A stretch of DNA of 64,000 nucleotides, from NCBI GenBank assembly GCA_016125095.1, contig WGMK01000017.1:62001-126000 (forward strand). Direction: 5' to 3'. The notes beneath the pieces were generated by a model. That model did not search any database. It had not been told where the DNA came from and saw only the letters and a program-made list of their open reading frames with translations. This DNA is from Candidatus Hydrogenedens sp. GTDB lineage: Bacteria; Hydrogenedentota; Hydrogenedentia; Hydrogenedentales; JAEUWI01. Position numbers and translations under genes: made by a program. Below, piece after piece: positions 44,170 through 52,441 of the stretch; position 1 is the stretch's first letter; every line of letters starts with the position of its first letter.

Positions 44170-47100
44170 GGTCGAACTCCTGCGCCAGTTTCTTCACGGT
44201 CTTGATGTCCATCTTGCCCGTGGCGAGTACCGGAATTTCCTCGATGCGGTAGAAGGCCTTGGAGCGCGGAATCCACAGGTTCGGCAGGTCGATGGTATCC
44301 AGCTTGCTGGTCAATTCCTCGAGCTGTGCCTCGTCCAGCGTATGCAGCACCACAAGGCGTTCGCCCTTCTGCGTGTCGGGCACCGAAGCCACCGCCAGCG
44401 ATTGCTCGGTCAGCCCGAGCACGCCGTGCAGCTTTTCTTCCACAGTCGTGTGCGGCACCATTTCGCCACCGATTTTGCTGAACCGCGCGAGGCGGTCGGT
44501 GATGCGGATGAAGCCGTCCTCGTCCACCTGCGCGATGTCGCCGGTGTCGTACCAGCCATCGACCAGCACCTTCGCGGTGCGCTCGGGCTGGCCGAGGTAG
44601 CCCTTCATGATGTTCGGCCCCTTCACCTGCAACAGGCCGGATTCGCCCAACGGCAGCACTTCGCGCGTATCGGGATCGATGGTACGCACGCAGTCCCCCG
44701 GCAACGGCCGGCCGATGGTGCCGTGCTTGCACTGGCGCGAATAGAAGCCGGGCGATACGCAGTCGGGCACGTTTACCGAGACGGCCGGGGCGCATTCGGT
44801 GGTGCCGTAGCCCTCGAGCGGCTCGACATCGAACTTGGCGTTGAAGGCCTCGCGCACGCGCGGCGCGAGCTTCTCGGCGCCCGCCACCACGAACTCGAGC
44901 GAGGCCATCTGCTCGGGCGTGCAGCGCCGGACGAAATTCTGCAGGAAGGTGGACGTGCCGATGATCAGCGTGCCCTTGTGGTCCTCGATGAGCTTGCCGA
45001 TGACCTTCGGCTCGAGCGGGTTCGGGTGGTAAATGCCCTTGAGCCCATTGGTCACCACCATCCACAGGGTGATGCTGAATCCGAAGGAATGGAAGAACGG
45101 GAGGAAGCCGACCAGCGCGGTATCCTCGTCGTGCGGGAATACCTCGAAGCCCTGCTCGACGTTGGTGAGCACGTTGCGGTGCGTGAGCATGACGCCCTTG
45201 GGCTCGCCTTCGCTGCCGCTGGAGAAGATAATGGTGGCCAGGTCTTCGGAGGTCTTCGGCGGCGTGCCGAGCACCTTCTCGAGCAGCCAGATGGGCGCGA
45301 AGAGCGCCAGCAGCATCGCGATGATGCGGTCCTTTCCGGTCACGGAGTCCTTGATGTCCTCGAGCAGAATCGTCTCGCCCGGCACCTTCAATTGCGTGAG
45401 GCGCTTGAGGAACTTGTCGGCCGTGAGCACCTGCTTGATCTCGCATTGGCGGGCGCAGGAAGCCAGCGTTTCGTTGTTCGCCGTGTAGTTCAGGTTCACC
45501 GGCACCTTGCCCAGCAGCTGCAGGGCGATGTTGGTGAGCGCCCCGCCGACCGTCGGCGGCACGAGCACGCCCACCATTTCCTCCGGGCCGAGGATCTGCT
45601 TGAGCTTGCGGGCGAAGGCGATGCTGCCCACGAGGGTCTTGAAGTAATTCAGCGCGCCGGAGGTCTCGTCGGCGATGGCGACGCGGCGCAGGTGCTTGCG
45701 GGCCGAACGGACAAAGCCGCGGTGCAGCACCGCATGGCGCAGCGGCCGCTCGAAACGCGCCTGCATGCCGACCTCGCAGATGGCCTGGTTCACGGCGGCG
45801 CGGCCGCTGTCGAGCGGCACGGCGGCCCCATAGGCTACCTGCACGATATAGGGCTTGCACGGCAGCTTCGGCCAGGTAAAGCGGCCGTCTTTCAGGCGGT
45901 ACACCATGCCCCAGAGCCGGTCGACATACACCGGCACCACGGGCGCGCCGGCATCCCGCGCCAGCCCGGCGAAGTCGTGGTGCAGCTTGGTGGGATGCCC
46001 GTCCTCGTCGAAGGGGCCTTCGAGCGAGACCATAAGCACGCCGCCGCCGCGCAGCACTTCGCGCGCTTCGCGGAACGCATCGGCGATGTGCTGCTGACTG
46101 CCGTTCGGATCGACCAGTATCATCCCGGTCATCCGCGCCATCCGGGCGATCCAGGGCGTGTTCTCCACGTCCTTGCCCACCACGCAGCGGATTTCGCGGT
46201 CGTTCGAGGCGATGATGAACAGCATGTCCACGAAGGACATCGCGTTCGACACCAGCAGGACGCCGCCGGTATCGGGCATATTTTCGCGGTAAAGCGAACG
46301 GATGCGGAAGAGCGTGTTGCCCAGAATCCACATGAAGGTACGCACAATCAGGTGCGGTACGCGCAGCACGATGTACGCGCCCATGATGAGCGAGAGCGCC
46401 GCCGTGATGGCGAAGACTTCGTGCGACTGCATACCGAAGGCGCTCAGCAGCAGCAGGAACAAACTGGCCCCCGCGATGCCGAACCAGGTGAACATGTTGG
46501 TCGCCGCGATGATGCCGCCCTTCATGCCATGCGGAGCGCGGTGCTGAATAGACGCGGACAGCGGCACATCGAACACGCCCGCCCAAAAACCCATCGCCAA
46601 GGCGAGGAACAGCAACAGCACCACATAGGGAGCCTCGATGGGATCCGGCGGTACAGCCAGCCCGTGCGCCATGCCATAGACCACGCTCGTCACGACGCCC
46701 TTGAGACCGAACACATCGAGCACAGACGCGAGGGGCTGGAAGAGGAAGCTGCCATAGTACGAGGCAGGAACCGCCACCAGCAGGGTAGAAATGGCCAGCC
46801 CCACCGAAGCGATCGGCACCAGCCCGAGTTCGATGCGCGAGCGTGATAAGTAACCCGCGGACAGGGCGCCGACCGCAATGCCGATGGCGGTCATGCCGAT
46901 GATTGCCGTGGTCGCACCGCTTTCGAGGTGCAGCGTGTTCGTGCAGAAGGCGAACAGCGCATTGCGCATGAGCGCCCCGGCGAACCAGAAGTAGATGTAG
47001 CCCAACACCACGTTGAAAAGGATGCGATCCTTCCAAATCGTCTCGCTGTAGCTGAGCATGCCCGCCCAGGGATTGAGCGTGAGCGGCTGCGAAGGATTCG

Positions 47101-47779
47101 CTGCGGGCGGCTTCGTGATGAAATGCGCCGAAATGATGCCGATCGTCGAGAAGATAATCAGCACGCTCGCCGTGCTCCAGATGGGCAGGTCGTTCTCGTG
47201 GAACACGGCGTAGACCTGGCCGCCGATGATGGTGCCGGCGATGATGGAGATGATCGTGGTCATCTGCATGATGCCGTTGGCCCAGGAAAGTCGCGCCTCG
47301 GGGATGATTTCCGGCAGGATGCCGTACTTGGTCGGCCCGAACATGGCGCTCTGCGTGGCCATGAGGAAGAAAATTAGGAAGACCAGGTAGGGATTGCCCA
47401 GCCAGAACGCAAAGCCGGCCGTGAACATGATGACGACTTCGAGATACTTCGTCGCCAGGGCCACGCGCTGCTTGCTGTACCGGTCGGCCAGGCTACCGAA
47501 CACGCCCGGAAAAAAGATAAACGGCAGCGCCAGCACAAAGGTCGCGATGTTTGGAATCCAGACATCCGGCGCGATCTTGCTGCCGATAACCGGAACCGTG
47601 ACGGTGCCTCCGTCGCCCCCCGGCATCGCGGAGAAGATGCCGAGCGCGAAAAACATGATCAGGTACTGGTAGACGTTGTCGTTGAACGCCCCCTGGAACT
47701 GCGTGACCACCAAGGCCCAGAACCCGCCGGGGCGGTATTCTTCCTCGGTGGGATACCGGTGTCGTTTCTGCTCTGTCAT
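44159..47779 (-). CDS. MFS (LplT-like) - PlsC-like - acyl-ACP/CoA synthetase fusion
   Basis: A 1206-residue three-part protein. Residues 1-440: MFS transporter of the LplT lysophospholipid-flippase type (FWALVVTQFQGAFNDNVYQY). About 480-680: PlsC-like domain. About 760-1206: AMP-forming acyl synthetase (IIFSSGSEGEPKGVMLTHRN, GYGTTECAP, GWYDTGDIAQVDEDGFI). In E. coli LplT and Aas re-acylate lysophospholipids. The acyltransferase N-H-x4-D motif reads N512-A513-M-S-F-V-D518, so the catalytic histidine is alanine; the E-G pair at 587-588 is kept. The domain may be inactive. It lies between a MarR gene (34 nt upstream) and a hydrolase it overlaps. Confidence 0.9.
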   Translation of the reverse strand: MTEQKRHRYPTEEEYRPGGFWALVVTQFQGAFNDNVYQYLIMFFALGIFSAMPGGDGGTVTVPVIGSKIAPDVWIPNIATFVLALPFIFFPGVFGSLADRYSKQRVALATKYLEVVIMFTAGFAFWLGNPYLVFLIFFLMATQSAMFGPTKYGILPEIIPEARLSWANGIMQMTTIISIIAGTIIGGQVYAVFHENDLPIWSTASVLIIFSTIGIISAHFITKPPAANPSQPLTLNPWAGMLSYSETIWKDRILFNVVLGYIYFWFAGALMRNALFAFCTNTLHLESGATTAIIGMTAIGIAVGALSAGYLSRSRIELGLVPIASVGLAISTLLVAVPASYYGSFLFQPLASVLDVFGLKGVVTSVVYGMAHGLAVPPDPIEAPYVVLLLFLALAMGFWAGVFDVPLSASIQHRAPHGMKGGIIAATNMFTWFGIAGASLFLLLLSAFGMQSHEVFAITAALSLIMGAYIVLRVPHLIVRTFMWILGNTLFRIRSLYRENMPDTGGVLLVSNAMSFVDMLFIIASNDREIRCVVGKDVENTPWIARMARMTGMILVDPNGSQQHIADAFREAREVLRGGGVLMVSLEGPFDEDGHPTKLHHDFAGLARDAGAPVVPVYVDRLWGMVYRLKDGRFTWPKLPCKPYIVQVAYGAAVPLDSGRAAVNQAICEVGMQARFERPLRHAVLHRGFVRSARKHLRRVAIADETSGALNYFKTLVGSIAFARKLKQILGPEEMVGVLVPPTVGGALTNIALQLLGKVPVNLNYTANNETLASCARQCEIKQVLTADKFLKRLTQLKVPGETILLEDIKDSVTGKDRIIAMLLALFAPIWLLEKVLGTPPKTSEDLATIIFSSGSEGEPKGVMLTHRNVLTNVEQGFEVFPHDEDTALVGFLPFFHSFGFSITLWMVVTNGLKGIYHPNPLEPKVIGKLIEDHKGTLIIGTSTFLQNFVRRCTPEQMASLEFVVAGAEKLAPRVREAFNAKFDVEPLEGYGTTECAPAVSVNVPDCVSPGFYSRQCKHGTIGRPLPGDCVRTIDPDTREVLPLGESGLLQVKGPNIMKGYLGQPERTAKVLVDGWYDTGDIAQVDEDGFIRITDRLARFSKIGGEMVPHTTVEEKLHGVLGLTEQSLAVASVPDTQKGERLVVLHTLDEAQLEELTSKLDTIDLPNLWIPRSKAFYRIEEIPVLATGKMDIKTVKKLAQEFDLGE

Positions 47780-47813
47780 AGGACCCCGTTCCTGCCCGCC
47801 CGACGGGGCTTGA

Positions 47814-48293
47814 CTACTTGCTCTCGCCGAGTGCTTGTACCCGCGTGCGTATGACTTCCATCTGCTGAATCAGGTTGCGGCAGGTCTCTTCGTCGAACCC
47901 GGACAGCACCTCGTGGATGTCGTTGCGGTACAAGGGTTCGACCTTGTCCAGCAGCTTTTGGCCTTCGGCGGTAAGATCCACATGGTAGATGCGCCGGTTC
48001 CCCGGCACCTGCAGCCGCTCCACCAGGCCCTTCTCTTCCAGCTTGTCCAGCACCGAGGTGACGCTGGCGCGGGTAACGACGAGACGCCGGCCCAGGTCGC
48101 TCTGCGACCAGTTGCGTTCCTTGTACTTCAGCGAGAAAAGTACGTTGAACTGGGCTTCGGTCAATCCGAAGCGGCGGAACAGGTCTGCGCCCCGCTGGCC
48201 CAGCACGCTCGCCGTGCGTACAATGTTCAGCACCGCCTCATGGCGGACATCGCGCATGGGACGATCGAGATCGAGTTCGGTATTGATGCTCAT
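47814..48293 (-). CDS. MarR-family transcriptional regulator
   Basis: A 159-residue winged-helix regulator. FGLTEAQFNVLFSL, SQSDLGRRLVVTRASVTSVLDKLEEKGLVERL (recognition helix and wing) and the basic wing RRIYHVDLT are typical. MarR proteins are usually dimeric repressors released by small hydrophobic ligands. ATG at 48293 is chosen because GGAG is 5 nt upstream; the ATG at 48335 has none. A palindrome overlapping its own -10 element implies autoregulation. It heads an operon with the LplT/PlsC/synthetase fusion and the hydrolase, so fatty-acid or lysolipid sensing is inferred. Confidence 0.93.
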   Translation of the reverse strand: MSINTELDLDRPMRDVRHEAVLNIVRTASVLGQRGADLFRRFGLTEAQFNVLFSLKYKERNWSQSDLGRRLVVTRASVTSVLDKLEEKGLVERLQVPGNRRIYHVDLTAEGQKLLDKVEPLYRNDIHEVLSGFDEETCRNLIQQMEVIRTRVQALGESK

Positions 48294-48311
48294 GACGTCT
48301 CCGCTCCAGAC

Positions 48312-48329
48312 AAAATCATGCGTGATTTT
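48312..48329. promoter_or_regulatory. Candidate MarR operator
   Basis: Perfect inverted repeat AAAATCA-TGCG-TGATTTT, 7-bp arms and 4-nt spacer. It overlaps the predicted -10 element of marR (48325-48330), the placement expected for a repressor site. Confidence 0.6.
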
Positions 48330-48354
48330 ATTCATCAGAATTGTTTAAAATCAA
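48325..48354 (-). promoter_or_regulatory. Promoter of the marR-lipid operon
   Basis: Minus strand: TTGATT (48349-48354) and TAAAAT (48325-48330), 18-nt spacer, four and five matches to consensus. It lies 32 nt before the ATG at 48293. Confidence 0.6.
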
Positions 48355-48448
48355 GCGGTCTGCTCCGGTTGCTTTCTACCAGCGCTCGCGCTAAACTGTG
48401 GACTAATCAGTAATTTTTTCATACTGTACACGAAAATGGATCTCGATC

Positions 48449-48973
48449 ATGCGGAAGTTTACGTTTCTTTTTTGCGCGATAGGGTTGCTCGCCGCGTCTG
48501 CCGGAGCCCAAGAAATTGCGGAAGCAGCGGGGGGCAGCTTCGCGCTGACCCTGATTATGCGTTGGGTACATGTGCTTTCGGCGATCACGATGCTGGGCGG
48601 TTCGCTTTTCATGCGGCTGGTGCTGAAGGGGGCGCTGACTTCGCTGCCGCAGGCCGAACGCGAAACCCTGGCCGCGGCCGTGCGCAAGCGGTGGAAGATG
48701 TTCGTGATGCTGCTCACCACCTTGCTGCTGGTGAGCGGTTTCTACAATTACCTGATGGTAACCCGGCATGCTCACGAGGGTGAGGGCACCTACCACATGC
48801 TTTTCGGTATCAAGTTCCTCCTTTCGCTCGGCGTGTTCACGCTGGCCATGTTCCTGATTGGCAGCAGCGGCCTGGCGAAGAAGACTCAGGCGAACGACAA
48901 GCTGTTTCTCACGCTGTTGGCGCTGATGGGCGTGGGTGTGGTGCTCATCGCGGGCTACATGAAGGTGATGTAA
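48449..48973 (+). CDS. Four-helix membrane protein (CopD/DUF2269-like)
   Basis: A 174-residue membrane protein: a signal or first helix (1-20), then LIMRWVHVLSAITMLGGSLFMRL with an in-membrane histidine, a second helix (FVMLLTTLLLVSGFYNYLMV), a third (LLFGIKFLLSLGVFTLAMFL region) and a fourth (LTLLALMGVGVVLIAGY). Conserved histidines in membrane helices, as here and in T-R-H-A-H-E-G-E-G-T-Y-H, are seen in CopD-like and other heme- or copper-binding families. The family call is tentative and no function is proposed. No ribosome site is evident. Possibly co-transcribed with the HDOD gene 19 nt downstream. Confidence 0.65.
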   Translation: MRKFTFLFCAIGLLAASAGAQEIAEAAGGSFALTLIMRWVHVLSAITMLGGSLFMRLVLKGALTSLPQAERETLAAAVRKRWKMFVMLLTTLLLVSGFYNYLMVTRHAHEGEGTYHMLFGIKFLLSLGVFTLAMFLIGSSGLAKKTQANDKLFLTLLALMGVGVVLIAGYMKVM

Positions 48974-48992
48974 TCGGCATGTGGACGCTGCG

Positions 48993-50441
48993 ATGAGCGA
49001 CGGAAAGCAACGAATCGGAGAACTGCTGGTTCAGTCCGGCCTGCTGAAGGTTGGTGAACTGGAGCGCGCGCTTGAAATCCAGAAGGACAAAGGCGGGCGT
49101 ATTGTCGAAATCTGCATTCAGGAAGATTACTTCGACGCACAGGACTTTCTGAAGTTCCTCTCGCAGCAGCGCACGGCGGCCAGCCTGGACCTGCTGAATT
49201 ACGCGATTCCCCGCGACGTGATCGACCTGGTCCCGGCGCATTTCGCGCTCAAGCACGAGCTGCTCCCCATCGACAAGCTCGGAAAACACCTGACCGTGGG
49301 CATGGCCTGTCCGCTCGATACGCGCACCATCGAAGAACTCGAGCAGCTCACGGGCTGCAAGGTACGCCCGATGCTGGTGAGTATGAACGACATGCGCGCC
49401 GCGATTGCCAACTATTACGGCAAGAACCAAAAGCAGGCGCCGGTCGACTTCAAGATGAAAACCTCGCGGTTCGCCGCACTGAATACCCCGGTATCGACCG
49501 ATGCCAAGCCCGCGGCGGCCCCCGCCCCCGCTGCGCCCGAACCTGTCGCTGCGCCGGTATCCGGCACCAGCATGGACCTGGCCAAGGCTGAAAGCGGCAT
49601 CCGCCTGGGCGGCGTGGTGGGTCTGGTGCGTAAGCTCTACCAGCTGCCAGCCCTGCCGGAGACGGTCGAGCGCGTGCGCGCGAAGCTGGACGACCCCAAG
49701 GCCGACGCCCGGGCGGTGCAGGATGCGCTGGGCACGGACCCCGGCATGGTGGCGAAGGTGCTGTCGCTGGCGAACTCGGCTTCGCACGGCTTCCGTAAGC
49801 CGATTGATACCATTGAGGAGGCCTGCCGCCTGCTGGGCGTGCGCGAGATTTACCAGGTGGTGCTCTCGGCCGCCGTGGTGGATTACTTCAAGGCGGCTGA
49901 TTATTTCGACTACCGGCGCTTCTGGCGGCACAGCCGCTTCTGCGCGATGGCCTCGCGCGTGATTGTGAATACCTCCGGCGTGGGCAAGCCCGGCGCCGCC
50001 TATGTGGCCGGCCTGCTTTATGGTCTCGGGCGCCCGGCCTTTGCCGAGGTGATGACCGAACGCTACCGCGAGGTCGACCAATCGGACCTCCTGGACGTTA
50101 TTATCGCCAAGGAAGAGGCGCTCTTCGGGATTTCGCACCCCGAGGCGGGCTATATTCTGGCGGACACTTGGGGTCTGCCGCCCGATATCACGCTGCCGAT
50201 TCGCTATTTCCACCGGCTGGAAGAGGCGACGGAAGAGCGCGAGATGGTGGCGACGGTGGCGCTGGCGGCCCTGATGACCGACGCCTACGGCAAGATTACG
50301 AAAGACAATGTGCGCGACTTGGCGCGGCGCTGCAAGCCGCCGATGGACGTGCTGGGCATGGACGAGAGAAAATTCGTGACCATCCTGAACGAGTCCGGGC
50401 GGCTCTTCAAGGAACTGGAAGCGACGGAAGCGAAAGGGTAA
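48993..50441 (+). CDS. MshEN (GspE N-terminal) - HDOD signalling protein
   Basis: A 482-residue cytoplasmic protein. Residues about 1-150 match the type II secretion GspE N-terminal/MshEN domain (RIGELLVQSGLLKVGELERALEIQ), which can bind c-di-GMP. A Pro/Ala linker follows (about 170-195), then an HDOD domain (about 205-470: LPALPETVERVRAKLDDPKA, TDPGMVAKVLSLANSAS, FWRHSRFCAMASRVI, GLLYGLGR in place of H-D). The HD metal residues are absent, as is normal for HDOD. ATG at 48993 is used; an in-frame GTG at 48981 is possible. No ATPase domain is present, so it is not a secretion motor. Its TAA is 5 nt before the ThuA gene. Confidence 0.88.
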   Translation: MSDGKQRIGELLVQSGLLKVGELERALEIQKDKGGRIVEICIQEDYFDAQDFLKFLSQQRTAASLDLLNYAIPRDVIDLVPAHFALKHELLPIDKLGKHLTVGMACPLDTRTIEELEQLTGCKVRPMLVSMNDMRAAIANYYGKNQKQAPVDFKMKTSRFAALNTPVSTDAKPAAAPAPAAPEPVAAPVSGTSMDLAKAESGIRLGGVVGLVRKLYQLPALPETVERVRAKLDDPKADARAVQDALGTDPGMVAKVLSLANSASHGFRKPIDTIEEACRLLGVREIYQVVLSAAVVDYFKAADYFDYRRFWRHSRFCAMASRVIVNTSGVGKPGAAYVAGLLYGLGRPAFAEVMTERYREVDQSDLLDVIIAKEEALFGISHPEAGYILADTWGLPPDITLPIRYFHRLEEATEEREMVATVALAALMTDAYGKITKDNVRDLARRCKPPMDVLGMDERKFVTILNESGRLFKELEATEAKG

Positions 50442-50446
50442 CCCTC

Positions 50447-51295
50447 ATGCGGAAGTGGATTACGGCCGGACTGGCTGCTGCGGCAATGCTCTGCCCGAGC
50501 GCGTGGAGCGAGGACGGCGGACTGAAGGTGCTGTTCCTGACGAAGTCGTCCGGATTCCAGCACAGCGTGATTACCCGCGAGAACGACGCCCCTGCCTACG
50601 CCGAGCGCATCATGACGGACTTGGTGGAGAAGGACGGCGGCACGGTGCTGAACACCAAGGACGCTTCGCTGATTAACGCCGAGAACCTGAAGAACTACGA
50701 CGTGGTGGTGTTTTACACCACGGGCGATTTGACCCAGCCCGGCACCGATGGCACCACCCCCATGGCCGAGACCGGCCCCCAGGAACTGCTGGACTGGATC
50801 GGCGCGGGCGGCGGCTTCGTCGGCTTCCACTGCGCGAGCGACACCTTCCACGGCGAAGGCGACACCGTGACTCCTTACATCGAGATGATTGGCGGCGAAT
50901 TCGCCGGGCACGGCCCGCAGTTCTTCGGCAAGGTCGGCGTGAAGGCGCCCGAGCATCCCTGCATGGAAGACATTCCCGGCGAGTGGAAGATTAAGGACGA
51001 GTGGTACTACTTCAAGAACTTCAACGCGGAGAACAACCGCGTGCTCGCCGAGCTCGACCCCGGCGAACAGGTGGCCAAGGCCGAGGGCGACAGGCACCCC
51101 GCCTACGCGCAAGGCCCCTACCCCATCGCCTGGTGCCGCGCCTACGGCAAGGGCCGCGTGTTCTACAACGCCATGGGCCACCGCGAAGAAGTCTGGGACG
51201 AGGAAATCTTTCAGAAGGGCATCGTCGATGCGCTCCACTGGGCCGCCGGCGAAGGCGACGCCGACGCCGCCCCCAGCCCCAAACCCGCCAAGTAA
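50447..51295 (+). CDS. Exported ThuA-domain protein
   Basis: A 282-residue protein with a signal peptide (1-21) and one ThuA-like (trehalose-utilisation) domain of the glutamine-amidotransferase fold. VLFLTKSSGFQHS, YDVVVFYTTGDL, GGGFVGFHCASDTFH, an F-A-G-H-G-P segment and YPIAWCRAYGKGRVFYNAMGH are characteristic. The catalytic cysteine of true amidotransferases is not assured. Exported ThuA proteins are widespread in Planctomycetota and Hydrogenedentota with unknown reaction, often near sugar oxidoreductases. It is the last gene of a three-gene run, 67 nt before tRNA-Asn. Confidence 0.9.
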   Translation: MRKWITAGLAAAAMLCPSAWSEDGGLKVLFLTKSSGFQHSVITRENDAPAYAERIMTDLVEKDGGTVLNTKDASLINAENLKNYDVVVFYTTGDLTQPGTDGTTPMAETGPQELLDWIGAGGGFVGFHCASDTFHGEGDTVTPYIEMIGGEFAGHGPQFFGKVGVKAPEHPCMEDIPGEWKIKDEWYYFKNFNAENNRVLAELDPGEQVAKAEGDRHPAYAQGPYPIAWCRAYGKGRVFYNAMGHREEVWDEEIFQKGIVDALHWAAGEGDADAAPSPKPAK

Positions 51296-51361
51296 ATTTC
51301 TTCCGGAAGAAACTTGATCTCCCCCACCATCGTTTGGCACTATAGCGCGCCCAACCCATAG

Positions 51362-51437
51362 TCCGCGATAGCTCAGTTGGTAGAGCGGGTGACTGTTAAT
51401 CACCATGTCGCAGGTTCGAGTCCTGCTCGCGGAGCCA
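51362..51437 (+). tRNA. tRNA-Asn (anticodon GTT)
   Basis: A 76-nt cloverleaf: acceptor TCCGCGA/TCGCGGA, D-arm GCTC/GAGC, anticodon stem GGTGA/TCACC with loop CTGTTAA (GTT), T-arm GCAGG/CCTGC with TTCGAGT loop, discriminator G and encoded CCA. It lies just upstream of the AbiE toxin-antitoxin genes. I found no direct repeat of its 3' end downstream, so no attachment site is claimed. Confidence 0.97.
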
Positions 51438-51475
51438 TTCAAATCACGGAGCCACTGGCATCCGTTTTAGTTTAC

Positions 51476-51510
51476 ACGCCGCCCCGGTCAGCACTTGGCC
51501 GGGGCGGCGT
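51476..51510 (+). terminator. Hairpin after tRNA-Asn
   Basis: A 12-bp stem ACGCCGCCCCGG/CCGGGGCGGCGT with an 11-nt loop, followed by CGTATT. The T-tract is weak, so termination is likely but not certain. Confidence 0.55.
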
Positions 51511-51777
51511 CGTATTGGCGCGCCGCAGCGGGCCTTGCTGCGCTCCAACATCTGACGAGCGCTCATGTTATGAAAGCCCGGTGCACTTGCCTGCAGTAGA
51601 AATGCATGCCCCCCTCTGCCGACCCAAGACGAACCGAATGTTAAACGTTCTGGACCGAACGGCGGCCGCTATCATCGAGCATATGGACTTATCGAAGTAA
51701 ACCTTGGTCCAAACTTCCTCCCCTCAACGTGTACCAATTACGAACGTGATTCGACCCGATTGCCGTCCGCATCCCGT

Positions 51778-51815
51778 TGGACAATAACGCAGCCACTTGC
51801 TATTATTTGGCTGCG
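51778..51815 (+). promoter_or_regulatory. abiE promoter and operator
   Basis: TGGACA (51778-51783) and TATTAT (51801-51806) are 17 nt apart, five matches each. An inverted repeat CGCAGCCA (51788-51795) / TGGCTGCG (51808-51815) encloses the -10. AbiEi antitoxins are known to repress their operons by binding inverted repeats. The 340 nt before it (from 51438) hold only the hairpin at 51476-51510 and no gene; G+C falls in this stretch. Confidence 0.6.
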
Positions 51816-51838
51816 GTTTTATCCAGGGAGAAGGCTTT

Positions 51839-52441
51839 ATGCCCACAGCGACGGACAAAGCGCTCGCGATGATCGCCAAGCACGGTGGAGTAATCCGGAC
51901 AGGAGAGGCACTCGCGCGCGGCATTCACCCGCGTACGCTCTATGCCCTCCGAGACAACGGAACCCTTATAGCCCTAGCGCGCGGACTTTACCGCCTTGCC
52001 GATCTTCCCCCCGTGGGCGACCCCGACCTGGCACTCGTTGCCGGGCGAATTCCCCATGGCGTGATTTGTCTCATCTCCGCTCTGGCGATTCATGATCTGA
52101 CAACGCAGATTCCGCACCGGGTCGACGTGGCAATACCCCGTACCGCCCGATACCCGGTCTATGCCGGCGCGCCGTTAACCATATACCGGTTTGCCCTCGC
52201 CTCGTACCGGGCCGGTGTGACCCGACACAACGTCGATGGCGTGAACACCAAAGTTTATGTTGCGGAGAAAACACTCGCGGACTGTTTCAAGTACCGGAAC
52301 AAGATCGGTCTCGACATCTTTTTGGAAGCGCTGGATATCTACCGCCATCGACCCGGAGTCTCCATGCAAACGATATTGGAGTACGCCCGGGTGAACCGAG
52401 TGGAATCCAGGATTCGTCCCTATCTGGAAGCGAAGGCATGA
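51839..52441 (+). CDS. abiEi: AbiEi-family type IV antitoxin
   Basis: A 200-residue antitoxin. The N-terminal winged helix (ALAMIAKHGGVIRTGEALARG, HPRTLYALRDNGTLIALARGLYRL) binds DNA. A C-terminal domain has VAIPRTARYPVY, the T-R-H-N-V-D-G segment and VYVAEKTLADCFKYRNKIG, family hallmarks. In type IV systems the antitoxin counteracts the toxin without binding it directly and represses the operon. The ATG at 51839 follows GGGAGAAGG, which rules out an upstream ATG at 51797. Its stop overlaps the toxin start (ATGA). Lower G+C than neighbours suggests transfer. Confidence 0.92.
   Translation: MPTATDKALAMIAKHGGVIRTGEALARGIHPRTLYALRDNGTLIALARGLYRLADLPPVGDPDLALVAGRIPHGVICLISALAIHDLTTQIPHRVDVAIPRTARYPVYAGAPLTIYRFALASYRAGVTRHNVDGVNTKVYVAEKTLADCFKYRNKIGLDIFLEALDIYRHRPGVSMQTILEYARVNRVESRIRPYLEAKA

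Noticed and set aside
44342..46846. An 834-codon plus-strand frame antisense to the MFS/acyltransferase fusion
   Set aside because: Low-complexity Gln/His/Arg composition; the minus strand encodes three recognised domains.
51296..51320. Hairpin TTTCTTCC/GGAAGAAA after the ThuA gene as terminator
   Set aside because: A+T-rich stem and no T-tract; stability too low.
51646..51661. CGTTC-TGGACC-GAACG palindrome before abiE
   Set aside because: Arms are only 5 nt and it is 120 nt from the promoter; too weak to call a site.
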